Of a stretch of 64,000 bases of DNA, positions 27,025 through 37,527 are shown piece by piece. The DNA is from Galbula dea (taxonomy: Eukaryota; Chordata; Aves; Piciformes; Galbulidae), in contig VWZX01005754.1 of NCBI GenBank assembly GCA_013399015.1, forward strand, positions 315,810 through 379,809, written 5' to 3'. A model generated the notes under the pieces. It ran no database searches and had not been told where the DNA came from. It saw only the letters and a list, made by a program, of their open reading frames with translations. The position numbers and the translations under genes were made by a program. Position 1 is the stretch's first letter. Each line of letters begins with the position of its first letter.

Positions 27025-27388
27025 TGCACTCCTTACAGACAACGGATGTACCTAGAAACTGTCCTTGGCAGCATCCTCACACTGGGTTATGTGGTTCTTC
27101 CTAGAAAAAGGCAAAATTCTGATTAGTTTTGTCTCTATAAACCATCAAAGAAATGAATGGCTTCTTCCTTTTGTCAAGCTATCTTACAAGCAAGCTAGAT
27201 CTTGCTTTCTTCAAAGCACAGAAGAGGAGGCCACATTCTGAAATAACCTGATTGTTGGGTGGTACATGTGATCAGGATTTAGCTCTTCTAGAAATAGTTC
27301 ATTTTTTGCTTGAAGATTTAACTAATGAAATAGATATTAGAAAGAAAGGTTCTCTCCAGTCATACCTGTCTCTGCAGTGGAACTCAAA

Positions 27389-27606
27389 ACAGATTAGATG
27401 TTAGGAGAGATTTCTTCCCCCAGAGGGTTCTCAGGCATTGGCCCAGGCTGCCCAGGGAGGTGATGGAATCACCATCCCTGGAAGAGTTCAACAATGTGTA
27501 GATGTGGCTCCTGGGGCCATGGTTTAGTGATGAGAATGGTAGTGTTAGGTTCACAGTTGGACTCCATGATCTTAGAGGACTTTTCCAACCATGATGGTTC
27601 TGAATA
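27389..27606 (+). mobile_element. CR1 LINE 3' fragment, sense
   Basis: The + strand runs from 'agattagatgttaggagaga' through 'caggctgcccagggaggtga' to 'gatcttagaggacttttcc' and a GGTTCTGAATA end. 5'-truncated. Confidence 0.88.
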
Positions 27607-28295
27607 GTAACAACAATCCTTCCACTTTCACCAAGCAGTTAATCGAGCTCATCCCTAAAATGGAGACAAATCTGAATGAAGAGATAAAATTGCTCTTACT
27701 GTCTGCACTTCATGAGAACCATAGCACTTGAGCCATTTGGAAGCATGTTCATGTAAGAAATGACATTTCTTCTTTTCAGCCCCTGAATCTCTTCCTAGTG
27801 GAGCTTGAAGCCAGGCTTTGATCAGTACACAAGCCCAGATTTTTAGCCATCTGCAGTTCTGTCATCTCCAACTAGTCTGTGGCAAATGTGTCAGACTGAG
27901 TCACACAGCTGAGAAGGGATTTGCCATAATGCTGGAAAATTCTGCAAGTCATTTTGGAGTCCCAGACCTGAAGAAGAAGCCATGCAGTAGCAGCTCTGAA
28001 GCTGGAAAGATTCCACTTGGAATCCTCCTGAAGAGTTGGAAGCAGTTGGTGTTTTGTGAAGTTGGGAGACCACAGAGCGACAGTAAAGGGCTGTGTTCTG
28101 CATAGTGCACCATATCATCTATAGCTGTATCCCCTCATCTTTGCTCAAAGAGAAAAGACAAAAATAAATGAAAAAGAACCAGAGATGCCCCAAAGATAAC
28201 ATGAAACTCCCACTAGTGAGAACTGAGCAAAATAACTTGAGTTTCAGAACCACCTTAAGGAACTTAAAGAAATAAAAGTTAAATTACAAATAATC

Positions 28296-28364
28296 CTAGA
28301 ACCCCAGAATGGCCCAGGTGGAAAGGGGCCTTAAAGGTCATCTAGTTCCAACCCCTCTGCCATC
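28296..28364 (-). mobile_element. CR1 3' tail remnant, antisense
   Basis: It shows the reversed CR1 terminus: AGAACCCCAGAATGG, AAGGGGCCTTAAAGGTCA and TCTAGTTCCAACCCC. About 70 bp. Confidence 0.75.
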
Positions 28365-28654
28365 TTTCATGAGGTTGAAATGCTTTAAGCAATGAAGTGA
28401 GCCAGGAAAACTGGCAGATTAATTAACAAAATCAGAGTGCAGTAGAAGCCACAATCACTAAAGCAGACGATTTCAAAGCGGGATTTTATTTGCAGTCAAG
28501 GATAGTTGTCTAAATTTAAGCATAATTGCTTTTGTGGCATGATTTCTAGGAAAGCTAATGTTTTAGAAGGTTTTGTAGACCTCTTCAAAGTCCCCACAGA
28601 GCTAATTAGAGTAGAATTACTCTCATTCAGCTTCAGATGTCTAAAAGGAAGATG

Positions 28655-28731
28655 TCTAGCGTGGCCCAGTCGGTCAGATTCTCCTGCTAGGTAGTAAGCA
28701 GTTGCGGCGTGTGTTCCTCCCACCTCTCCAA
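28655..28731 (+). pseudogene. tRNA-Leu-like remnant
   Basis: TAGCGTGGCCCAGTCGG fits the 5' end and the A-box pattern (TRGCNNAGYNGG) of leucine tRNAs. Further on, GGCGTGTGTTCCTCCCAC matches a tRNA-Leu T-arm with a two-base deletion in the T-loop and a broken B box. Between them CTGCT and AGCAG can pair as an anticodon stem, around an eight-base loop. The acceptor stem is not well paired. It is probably a decayed tRNA gene or the head of a tRNA-derived SINE, not an active gene. Confidence 0.4.
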
Positions 28732-31511
28732 CACAGCCAGGATAAAATCAGAGCAGTTGGTGGGTGAGGTGAGGAGTGGGTCATGCCTCCCCCATCCCCT
28801 CAGCCTCTGGAGTCCCTCTGAATCAGCGGAGATGAGGGAAGCATGGCAGAGTGCCTTCCCTCTGGAGTGAAAGGAAGAGCCGGGGCCGCAGCGTGACTCA
28901 CTGGCTGGGAGATTAAAGAGTGCCAGGAAACGCTCGTGGGCACTGGGGCTCCATTGTCTATACTCTGAAATATCAGAATAGTTCCTGGCATGGCTTTGGG
29001 GGATGCCAACCAGCTTTCCCCAGACAGTTCCTAGGCACAGTTAAGCATGGACCAAAGACCATTCCCAATCAGCAAGTTTGCATGCAGTCACCTTCTTTGG
29101 GAGGCTGAGGATTGAAGAATATGGACATAGGCTGCTCTGTGCCTGTCGGTCTCGGTGCCAAAAGAACATTTCCTGTCCCATTTAATTTCCTAGTACAGAC
29201 ATAGCCACTGTGTTACAGTCTGATCCCTGCTTTGTTCCTGTAGCTGTGCAACTGGGCATTGGTCTGGACTTCAAGTCTGTGGCGAACCGAAATGTAGTCT
29301 TTTGTGTCTGTGTTACTCAACCCCATCCCTAAACCTCTGTTTGTCTTTGTCCTTTTGGAAATGTATGCTAGTCAGACAGCAACTATATTTGGAAAGGGCT
29401 GTGTATTGTGCATTTAAATGAAGCAGTTATCCAGAAGTGCAAATCTGCTCTGTAAAGTAAATGGCAGTGAAATGAGACTGTCACAATGCCTAGGTCTTGC
29501 GTTCACCTTGCTAGTCAGCAGATTCTTGCCACTAAACAGTTGAGTTTTCAACAGAAGCAGGTAGCATGAAGTGCAGGATTGAAACTCCTGGGGCTGGCTG
29601 CTCCCAGATAGCAACATCTGCCAGGTATAATAAAGCTGAAAGCTTTATTTCAGAAGAGTCCTCTTTCTTCTTCTGCCTCTATGTGCAGCTCTCCCCTGGC
29701 TTCTCACCGAGCACGCTTCCTTCGTGAGGGGGTCGGTAGAGCTTTGCAGATGTTCCTTTCCTTTCTGATGCCTCTCAGATACACATCATTTCTTTTCATC
29801 CTGAAGTACTGCCTGAATCTACTGACATTTGAATTGTTGGAAGCAGTGATCTGCAGCTACTGATATTGTTCTTAGCTGATACCATCCCATCTTATCTGAG
29901 TAGTGGAAACACAAAATGTGCACTGGAAAAGGAGCATAGTTACTCCTTTAGGCACATACTCCTTCAGCATATTAATTATTCTCAGTCTTTTCATGGGTAG
30001 CTTAATCTATGACATACAAGTGTCCTAGAGTATCCTCAGGACATGCAAAGTGGGCTGAGAAGCTAAAGGGGGGAAAGGAGCTTAGTTGGCCCAGGAGCAT
30101 TTGGAGGCAGTTGGAAGAAGAGGGCACAGCATGTGAAATCTGAGGGAGCTTGAGGGTGCAGAAGGGGAATGTGAGGGAAGGCAAAGCATGTGGAATATGG
30201 TGGGACAGCAGACTGTGCCCACCTGGGCACTTGTGTGTGAGCAACAGGGGTCAGACATGTTTGGTGATGCTGTCAGGGGGTAGAAAGGCAGAGGCAGGGC
30301 AGAGGAGCCGGAAGGTCAGAGGACAGCTGGCAGGAACCTGACTGGTGTAAGAGAGGAGGAGCTAAAGAGACCAGGCAGGGTGAGGAGGAGGCAAAGGAGA
30401 GAGGATTGTTAGATGAAGGGACATGGTGAGTAAAGCCTACAATGTCCCAGGTATTTAGGAGTCTTGCTCTGAACTTAGGATCTCCATCAGCAGGTGAGCA
30501 CAAGACCCCTTTTCCTGCAGAGCAAGCACCATGTGCCACATTACGTGGGAGTCAGCTTTTCAGGAGAGGCAGAATTTAAAGGCAATGTACTAATGCAGAT
30601 GCTTGCTTTGTCCCTCCTAAAAAATGGGAGTTTCTCAAGTGCTGTGTCTCTCGTGGAGAGCCTGTCTCACTGCTGGGGTGGCTTTACCTAAGCAAAGCAC
30701 TTTTTCATTCTCAGTTGGAACCATGCTGAAGAGGAAGTGATGATCTAGCTGTTCAGCCTCACCATATCCTGTGTTCAGAATAATTTTTCATGTCTACTTA
30801 TCTGCAAAGGTTAATGGAATGTCCACAAATATTTTCTTGGTTTCTATGGTAAGTGAAAGAGAGTGTGAAACCGTGTGACAAAACCACTGCATCATCTGCA
30901 TCATCCTGTGCTTTTCAGGAGAAGACCCAGACCACTAGAAGAGTCATCTGTGGCATTGCTTGTGTGCAAACTAACGTTGAGGACATTCTGATCCTTTTCA
31001 GGTTCACCTTTTGAAACACAGACTTGCATCCCACAGAGCATAAAGGTCACTTGGTCACTTTTAGAATGACCCAGCAATAACAGAGTCCATCAAAACAGCT
31101 CAGCACAGATTACTCCCTCTCTGACTGTAAAGCAAACAAGCATTTGCTGGAATTGAACTGTAAGACTTTGGAAAGAATTCTTTTTAAAGGTTCCAGTTTC
31201 CAGATTACTCAGAAGTACAATCTCCCAGTCCCTTGTGTATGCATGAATGGAGAGTAGCAGGGTGCAAGTGCTCGGGGTCCTGTGCCAGGAAGTGGTGACG
31301 TGGGAGCAGGAGCTAACGTGCTGCGCGCTTCCGGAGCCTTCTGAAAACAGCACTGTTCCCCCTCAGCGAGCACCCAGGGGCTGCCCACAGGCTGGGACAC
31401 TCCTCTCAGGAAAGGAGCAGCTCTCCTCTGCCACATTTCCCTGGGAAAGGGGCTGGGGGGTAGGGCATACGTTGTCAGATGTGTTTGTGGAGTCAGAGGA
31501 TCGGTATCGGT

Positions 31512-31921
31512 CGTAGAATGGTTTGGGTTGGAAGGGAGCTTCGAGATCAGCTCCTTTCAACCCCCATGCCATGGGCAGGGACAGCTTCCACTAGGTCAGG
31601 TTGTTCAAGGCCTCATCCAGCCTGGTTTTGAACACTTCCAGGGGTGAGGCATCCACAGCTTCTCTGGGCAACCTGTTCCAGTGCCTCACCACCTTCCCTG
31701 TAAAGAATTTCTTCCTACTATCTAATCCAAAGCTAGCCTCTTTCAGTTTAAAGCCATTCCCTCTGGTCCTGTCACTCCACTCCCTCATCAAGAGATCCTC
31801 CCCAGCTTTCCTGTAGCTTCCTTTAAGTACTGGAAGGATGCTCTAAATTCACCCAGGAGGCTTCTCTTCTCCAGGCTGAACAACCCCAACTCTCAGCCTG
31901 TCCTTATAGGGGAGGTGCTCC
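31512..31921 (-). mobile_element. CR1 LINE 3' fragment, antisense
   Basis: It opens CGTAGAATGGTTTGGGTTGG and includes 'ctctgggcaacctgttccag'. The minus strand encodes FFTGKVVRHWNRLPREAVDA, a CR1 ORF2 C-terminal remnant. It abuts a second CR1 piece of another subfamily at 31922. Confidence 0.92.
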
Positions 31922-32019
31922 GTCAGATCATCAAGTCCAACCATTACCATGCTTACCACTAGACCATGTCTCCAAGTACCACATCTTTGCAGTCTTTGGA
32001 CACTTCCAGGGATGGAGAT
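31922..32019 (-). mobile_element. CR1 3' fragment, antisense, adjoining previous copy
   Basis: AGATCATCAAGTCCAACCAT and GACACTTCCAGGGATGG match the reversed CR1 3' end. It begins exactly where the preceding CR1 stops, so it was either the insertion target or a second insertion at the same point. Confidence 0.75.
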
Positions 32020-33871
32020 ACAAACTCTCTCACAACCATGCATCCCAAATCCTTTGCCTCTGAGAGTGCAGAGCTTTGGTGTGGCAGGGCTGGTGGAACC
32101 AGGGACAATAAAGCACCAGTTCACTCTGTGTGAGAAGAGCCATGTGGATCTCAAATCAGGAACAGTGAGGTTTGGTGGTATTCCCACAGGTCAGAGTTCA
32201 CACTTCTCTTCCTCCTGAGACTGCAGCCAGCCCCTGAGAAGCACTGATGGGTTGAAATTGTTCTCTCTGATTTCTCAGAGCAATGTTTCTTCAAGAAGCT
32301 TCTCCACAAGTGTAGTGGGAGAAGAAAAGTGCTGTTCAGTTTGAGAGGGATATCTGCCTCAGGAAAATTATGTAGGAGTCTATCTGGCTCAGATAAGGCA
32401 GCTCCAGTAAAAATCCCTGACCTGCAGTTCCATTTGTCTTCTTCTCCCTGATGAGACTCTCTGAAGAAAGTTTTCTGTTTTTTCTAGAGAGAAATACTTT
32501 GGAAAAGCATCCCTGGTCTGGTACCAAACCAGGAACAAGATAAATGAGGTTAAATAATGCCCAACTTCCAACCAGGACAGGTACCTGGAATTGTACCTTG
32601 CCAGTGCAGTACTTTGCACTGTGTTATTGAACTGTTTCAAAGACAGATTTTTCTGACTAGAGATCAAAGTGTTTCAGAGGACTGTTAGCAAACATCACCA
32701 CTTGTGCAAATATCCGTGAGCCTCCCTTCCACAGCCATTCAGGAGTTCCAAAGGCTGTCAGACCATGTAATGATTGTAATAAATGTTGTATTTGCTTTGG
32801 TTTCTGCTGCCTTTGACCAGCAAATTCAGCTGATTACTCCCATTGTTAGTCTTGCTTAGAAGACAATGACATTGTTATTATGAAAAACAAAAGCCCAAAC
32901 ATTCTTCTTGCACATTTCTTTGTACTGGTCTTGAAATTCAGAGCTCACTCTTCTAGTTAGCAGAATTTTAGAAGTTACTTTCATTCTTATCTTTGCCTTT
33001 TGTTTCCTTTTCAGTGTTTTTGCTTTGTTTCTTGCTCCTCCTGAATGTTAACATCTCCCACCTTTGTGTTTGTTGGAGAAGCAAACCAACAGTTGTTGAG
33101 ACCTTTCCTGCCCCCAGATTAATAGTCAGAGGTTTAAATTATAGCACACACTGAGAAAATATTGACATTTAGCTATGATCCTGCCTTGTTATGGCTGGAT
33201 TATAACTGTGTTCAGGAACAGGATGCTTACTTCTCAGCTCCTGGTTCTCAGATGATGTTCTAGCAGCTCAATAGCTCAAGCAAGACTGAAAAAGCTCCTT
33301 GTCTTCTCCTGTAAATACACTGGAGATAGAGTCAGCTTCAGCTGTGTTTGGTCTTCTTGTGGGAAACAAAAGGATAAATAGAAACTGTCCCATCTCTGTT
33401 GTGGGTCCAGTGTGCAGGACACATCAAAGTGCATCAATGGAGTGGTGCCAGCCAGAGTCCCCCTGGGCGTCTCCAGCATGTTGCAACGTGGCCACCAGGA
33501 CAAGAGCAGCCTGAAAGCAGATATTTTAGGTGGCATCTGTCCCTGGGAAAGAGTCTAGCAGTTGGGAAAATGTTGTGAGAGAAGTGAGTGTTGGGCTCAC
33601 CAGCAGCACGTGGGCAGAGATAGTCACACAGCTCTAAAGGTCAGGAATCTACCAAGGATCCTTGTGCTGTGTTGCTTGGTTGAAAACTGACAGCTCTGGG
33701 TGTGAGGAAACCACAGTGGACAGCACTGAGTCTCTCTGGGAAGGGACAGCTCTGGGAAGGGTTTCACTTCATATGTGGCCTCCTGATAAAAAGACAAGTT
33801 ATAATTTCTTCAGAGACAACTTTTGAAACAGGTTGGCCCCTGCAGTTGAGCTAACCCCTTTTCTTTTGCAA

Positions 33872-33925
33872 GTGTCCTGGTTTGGGCTGGTTTTTGGCTG
33901 TGAAGGGCTTAGGGCAGACATGGGC
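33872..33925 (+). mobile_element. Possible LTR 5'-end fragment
   Basis: TGTCCTGGTTTGGGCTGG resembles the start of a common class of avian endogenous-retrovirus LTRs. The resemblance fades after about 20-50 bp, and no matching second end was seen. Confidence 0.25.
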
Positions 33926-34419
33926 TACAGGTCCTGATTTATCCTATGAGTAAACCTACAGTATTTCCTGCTTTACTTGTAGTTTCCACTTTGGCTCTGG
34001 TGAGTACATCTAAGAGGTCCACAAAAGCCTTGGTCTAATGGTTGCTCTTCATAGAGTCCAGGTCTCCCCCAGAAGCTGTTTGGAGTCTGGGAGTTGCAGA
34101 AGCTTCCAAGAGTTGTCCTAGTAGTGTGCTGTGATCCCACACCAAGGCTGCAGTCTGACACTGTGCTCTTGCACCCTCCCTTGCACCATTCTTGACAAGA
34201 AGTGGTCTCACTTCCTGACTCCTCCTCCCTGCAGCTATCCACACCCAACCTGCCCATGCAGGACCCTTTTTTAAGCACTGCCAAAAGCAGTTTGCCCTCA
34301 AATCTCTGAGACTTTACCATTTGAATTGTAAATGGAAACTGAAACGGAATACACAGCATTTAATGAGGTTGTCATGCTGTAGCTCAGCTCTGTCTTCATG
34401 CTCCTCTTTTCTTTTGCAG

Positions 34420-34529
34420 GTTGTTACTTTGTGGTACAGAGCTCCTGAAGTTCTGCTGCAGTCCAGCTATGCAACACCAGTTGATCTCTGGAGTGTTGGC
34501 TGCATATTTGCAGAAATGTTCCGGCGAAA
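34420..34529 (+). CDS. CDK6: CDK6 coding exon, C-lobe of kinase domain (fourth from last)
   Basis: This exon encodes residues 180-215 of cyclin-dependent kinase 6 plus two bases of codon 216 (numbering back from the stop, assuming the usual 326 residues). CDK6 pairs with D-type cyclins and phosphorylates RB to drive G1 progression. The translation shows the P+1 segment WYRAPEV with the APE motif, then the DLWSVGCIFAEM helix whose Asp stabilises the catalytic loop in eukaryotic kinases. The acceptor AG is at 34418-34419 after a T-rich tract, and the donor GTAAGA begins at 34530. The length is 110 bp, the known size of the matching mammalian exon. LLQSSYATPVDLWS fits CDK6 and CDK4; the C-terminal exons fix it as CDK6. 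No frameshift or stop is seen. The activation-loop Thr lies in the preceding exon, outside the window. Confidence 0.97.
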
Positions 34530-34597
34530 GTAAGACACTTTTTGTTTCCTTGCTGTTTTGCAAATGTGCAGCAATGTCTGGGCTAATGCATGGGATC

Positions 34598-34690
34598 CTA
34601 GTGTCATCAGGGTTGGAAAAGACCTCCAAGATCATCAGGTCCAGCTTAATACTGCCAAGGCCACCCCTAAACCATGTCTACACGTTTTTA
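34598..34690 (-). mobile_element. CR1 3' tail, antisense, just after CDK6 exon donor
   Basis: It reads TGTCATCAGGGTTGGAAAAG then 'ctccaagatcatcagg', the reversed CR1 3' end, and stops at CACGTTTTTA. The start is 68 bp after the donor GT of the exon at 34420-34529. Confidence 0.8.
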
Positions 34691-35012
34691 GAAGCATAGA
34701 ATCATCCAGGTTGGAAAAGGCCTCTAAGATCATCAATCCAACCATCAACCCAACACCCCCATGCTCCTAAACCATGTCACCAACTGCCATGTCTGCATGG
34801 TTTTGGAAGCCCTCCAGGGATGGTGACTCCACCACTGCCCTGGGCAGCCTGGGCCAACGCCTAACCACTCTGGCAGGGAAGAAATTCTTCCTAAAATCCA
34901 ACCTGAACCTCCCCTGGCACCACTTGAGGCCATTTCCTCTCATCCTATCACTAGTCACCTGGGAGAAGAGCCCAAGCCCCACTTGTGTCCACCCTCCTTT
35001 CAGGGACTTGTA
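34691..35012 (-). mobile_element. CR1 LINE 3' fragment, antisense, second in tandem
   Basis: It begins GAAGCATAGAATCATCCAGG. The minus strand encodes SQVTSDRMRGNGLKWCQGRF and the CR1 3' block. It directly follows the shorter copy at 34598-34690 in the same orientation. Confidence 0.92.
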
Positions 35013-37077
35013 GTTCATGTTGATGTTGGAAAGGCCTGGGAGGATGTTGTGTTTGCAGTACAAAATGTAAATACTCATTTCTAATTCATACTTGGTTGCA
35101 ACCCTGGAGTCCTTCTGTTTAATGGGAGTTGCCTCAGCTCTTGGTAGAGCCTCTAGGAGCTTTGCTGAACTCACGTTACAGCTGAATGCAAATGCAGATA
35201 AATATGAGGAACTGTTGAGCAGAGTGAGGAAAGCTGGATTCTGGAAAGGATATACCCTGGGGAAGGCAGAGCATGGTGGTCAGCATAGTCTTCTTGCTCT
35301 GGAGGTTGTGCATTGGAGCATCAGGTGTTTGCTTGCAGTCTCCTTCTTGGCCTATTTTGAGATCTCAGAAGTCACTGGAAAGTTGATTTCTAGAGGTGGG
35401 AAACAGAGGTAGGATGTTCTTTAAGAATAAGCTATTTAGCCTGAATGTAGGCTAACAGAGATGTTAAAAGGAGTAAAAACACCCCCAAAAACTACAGATC
35501 AAACCCTGTTTTTTGTTAATTTAATTAAATGGGCCATCAAAAGTGTCTAGCTACAGAATATCCCAGCTGGATGCAGATGAGTTGTGAATGCCAGAGGAGC
35601 ACTTGTGTACTGGTCTTGCAACAACTGGTGGTTGTACCATGGAGGGTGTGGGGAGGAACAAACCTTCAAGGACCTTAGCAAGGTAAAATCTGGCTCAATA
35701 TTAACCCAATCCCATGCATTTTAGTTGAGCTTACTGCAAAAAGTGCATGTTATCATCAGCTGGGTGATCTCCATCCAGAAGCTCTGTAGCTTTGGTAACA
35801 CCCACTGTGAAATCAAAGAATATACATAAAGAAGGTGATCCACTGGCTGTCAACCCCCCAGATTTATACCAGCATTAGTATGATCTACAAGGAGAAGCCT
35901 TGAGAAACAACTATTTAATTTATACACTCTGAAGTTCCAAACACTAAATGAAGTCTTGCAAAAGAGCTTTGGGATTCTACTCCTTATTAATGTTAGTCTA
36001 TGGAAAAATCATTTTTCTTGGGCTTTTTGCCCTGGTCAGATGGGCTGGGTAGAATGATTATCCTCCACCCTCTCTGACTCTGACTCAGAAATGAGGTCAG
36101 AAAATGAAAGAAGTAAAGAATGTGGATTTTAGGAGTATCAATTAAAGCCTCCACTGCATACTTTTACAGATTTACTGTTATCCCATCTCCTGCCAGGTTC
36201 ACCAGTAAGCCAATGATTATTTCTTTGTCTGATTGAAATAGCAGAGTCAACAACTTCATTTTAGCATTGGCCATGAGAATGACAGGACAAAACACTGAAC
36301 ACAGAACTTTAGTGCAGGCTCAAAACTCTCATTTTTCCCTCATTTAATTGACAGTATGCTGACAGATAAGGAATAGTGCTATAGGCAAGCACCACCAATT
36401 TAATGTTATTTTTCCTTTTATGGCATGTGAGCCTCACTGACTCTCCAAATCCAACACAGGGAAACAAATTAGGGACAGTTACATCTTCTGCTTGTTTACA
36501 AATGCAAATATTACATGAATATTAACAAAATTAAAGGGTTTTTTTTTCTCCCCTTGAAATGGAAATCAGATCTGACTTGAAGCAGAGTTTGATAAAACCA
36601 GGACTTCTATTCTTCTTGCCAGATGCAGGGTCAGTCTGACATTCTCAGTCCTAAATTTGGGAGGCTGTCAAAATCTGTAGAGGTCAGGAATCTGCCAAGT
36701 CTGTATGTACATTGCTGTTTCATAGGAAACAATATGAGCTTCACCTCCTTCAGTGTCCAAGCATGATGTGGAAGATGAATCTCAAGGCTCATTGCCATAG
36801 AGCTGCATTGCAGAGCATTAAATGCTATCTCCATGGGCTGCTGTATTGGGTGAATGTTGCAATACTCTCTCTATATGATAGATGTTGTCTTTCTGATTCT
36901 CCTGGTGGATTGCAAAAGAAAATCCATGTTCCTGTGACCTTGGTAGCAATAAACTGTAAAAATTTTGCAAACTCCAGGGAGTATTTCCAAAAGACTGAAT
37001 AAATACAACAGCTCTTTCTGCTGGACAATGGCAGTGCCCTTGGGTGATCACCCACCTGCTTTCCTACTGGTGTTCAG

Positions 37078-37452
37078 AGAATCAGAGAATTGTTAAGGTT
37101 GGAAGAGACCTCTAAGATCAAGTTAAACCCTTGACCCAACATCCCCATGCCAATAAACCATGGCACCCAGTGCCATGTCTCCATGGTTTTTGAACCCCTC
37201 CAGGGATGGTGACTCCATCACTGCCCTGGGCAGCCTGGGCCAATGCCTAACCACTCTGGCAGGGAACAAATTCTTCCTAAGATCCAACCTGAACCTCCTC
37301 TGGCACAACTTGAGGCCATTTCCCTTTGTACCTGGGAGAAGAGCCCAAACCCCACCTGGCTCCAGCCTCCTTTCAGGGAGTTGCAGAGAGTGAGAAGGTC
37401 TCCCCTGAGCCTCCTCTTCTCCAGCCTAACCAACCCCAGTTCCCTCAGATAT
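37078..37452 (-). mobile_element. CR1 LINE 3' fragment, antisense
   Basis: It begins AGAATCAGAGAATTGTTAAG and includes 'ccaataaaccatggcaccca' and 'gcctcctcttctccagccta'. Of the same type as 2645-3078. It stops at TCCCTCAGAT, where the opposite-strand tail starts. Confidence 0.9.
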
Positions 37453-37467
37453 TTGATACCCATGGTG

Positions 37468-37527
37468 TTGGGGTTACAACTAGATGATCTTTAAGGTCCC
37501 TTCCAACCCAAAGCATTCTGTGATTTT
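37468..37527 (+). mobile_element. CR1 3' tail, sense
   Basis: GTTACAACTAGATGATCTTT followed by AAGGTCCCTTCCAACCC and ATTCTGTGAT is the classical CR1 3' end in sense orientation, lying within 20 bp of the antisense copy at 37078-37452. Confidence 0.85.

Larger units (their letters stand above)
1..34419 (+). other. CDK6: CDK6 intron (3' part of the large intron before the first visible exon)
   Basis: No coding exon is seen in these 34 kb. The preceding CDK6 exon, which would carry the HRDLKPQN and DFG motifs, was not found in any frame I read. The region holds CR1 fragments (listed separately), short tandem repeats, a tRNA-Leu-like remnant, a CpG stem-loop and a G-rich tract. Long unmarked stretches where I see nothing recognisable are 403-2644, 3079-4537, 7101-10971, 11496-13825, 18540-22899, 24000-26078 and 32020-33870. 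19250-19620 is strongly pyrimidine-rich and 30055-30425 strongly purine-rich on the + strand. The intron ends at the AG at 34418-34419. Confidence 0.85.

Noticed and set aside
1..34419. Search for the preceding CDK6 exon (HRDLKPQN, DFG)
   Set aside because: No such motif was seen in any frame, so that exon is assumed to lie upstream of the window. A tblastn of CDK6 residues 1-179 would settle it.
34421..34699. 92-codon frame overlapping the CDK6 exon in another phase
   Set aside because: It is a frame shadow of the exon at 34420-34529; the true frame gives WYRAPEV and DLWSVGCIF.
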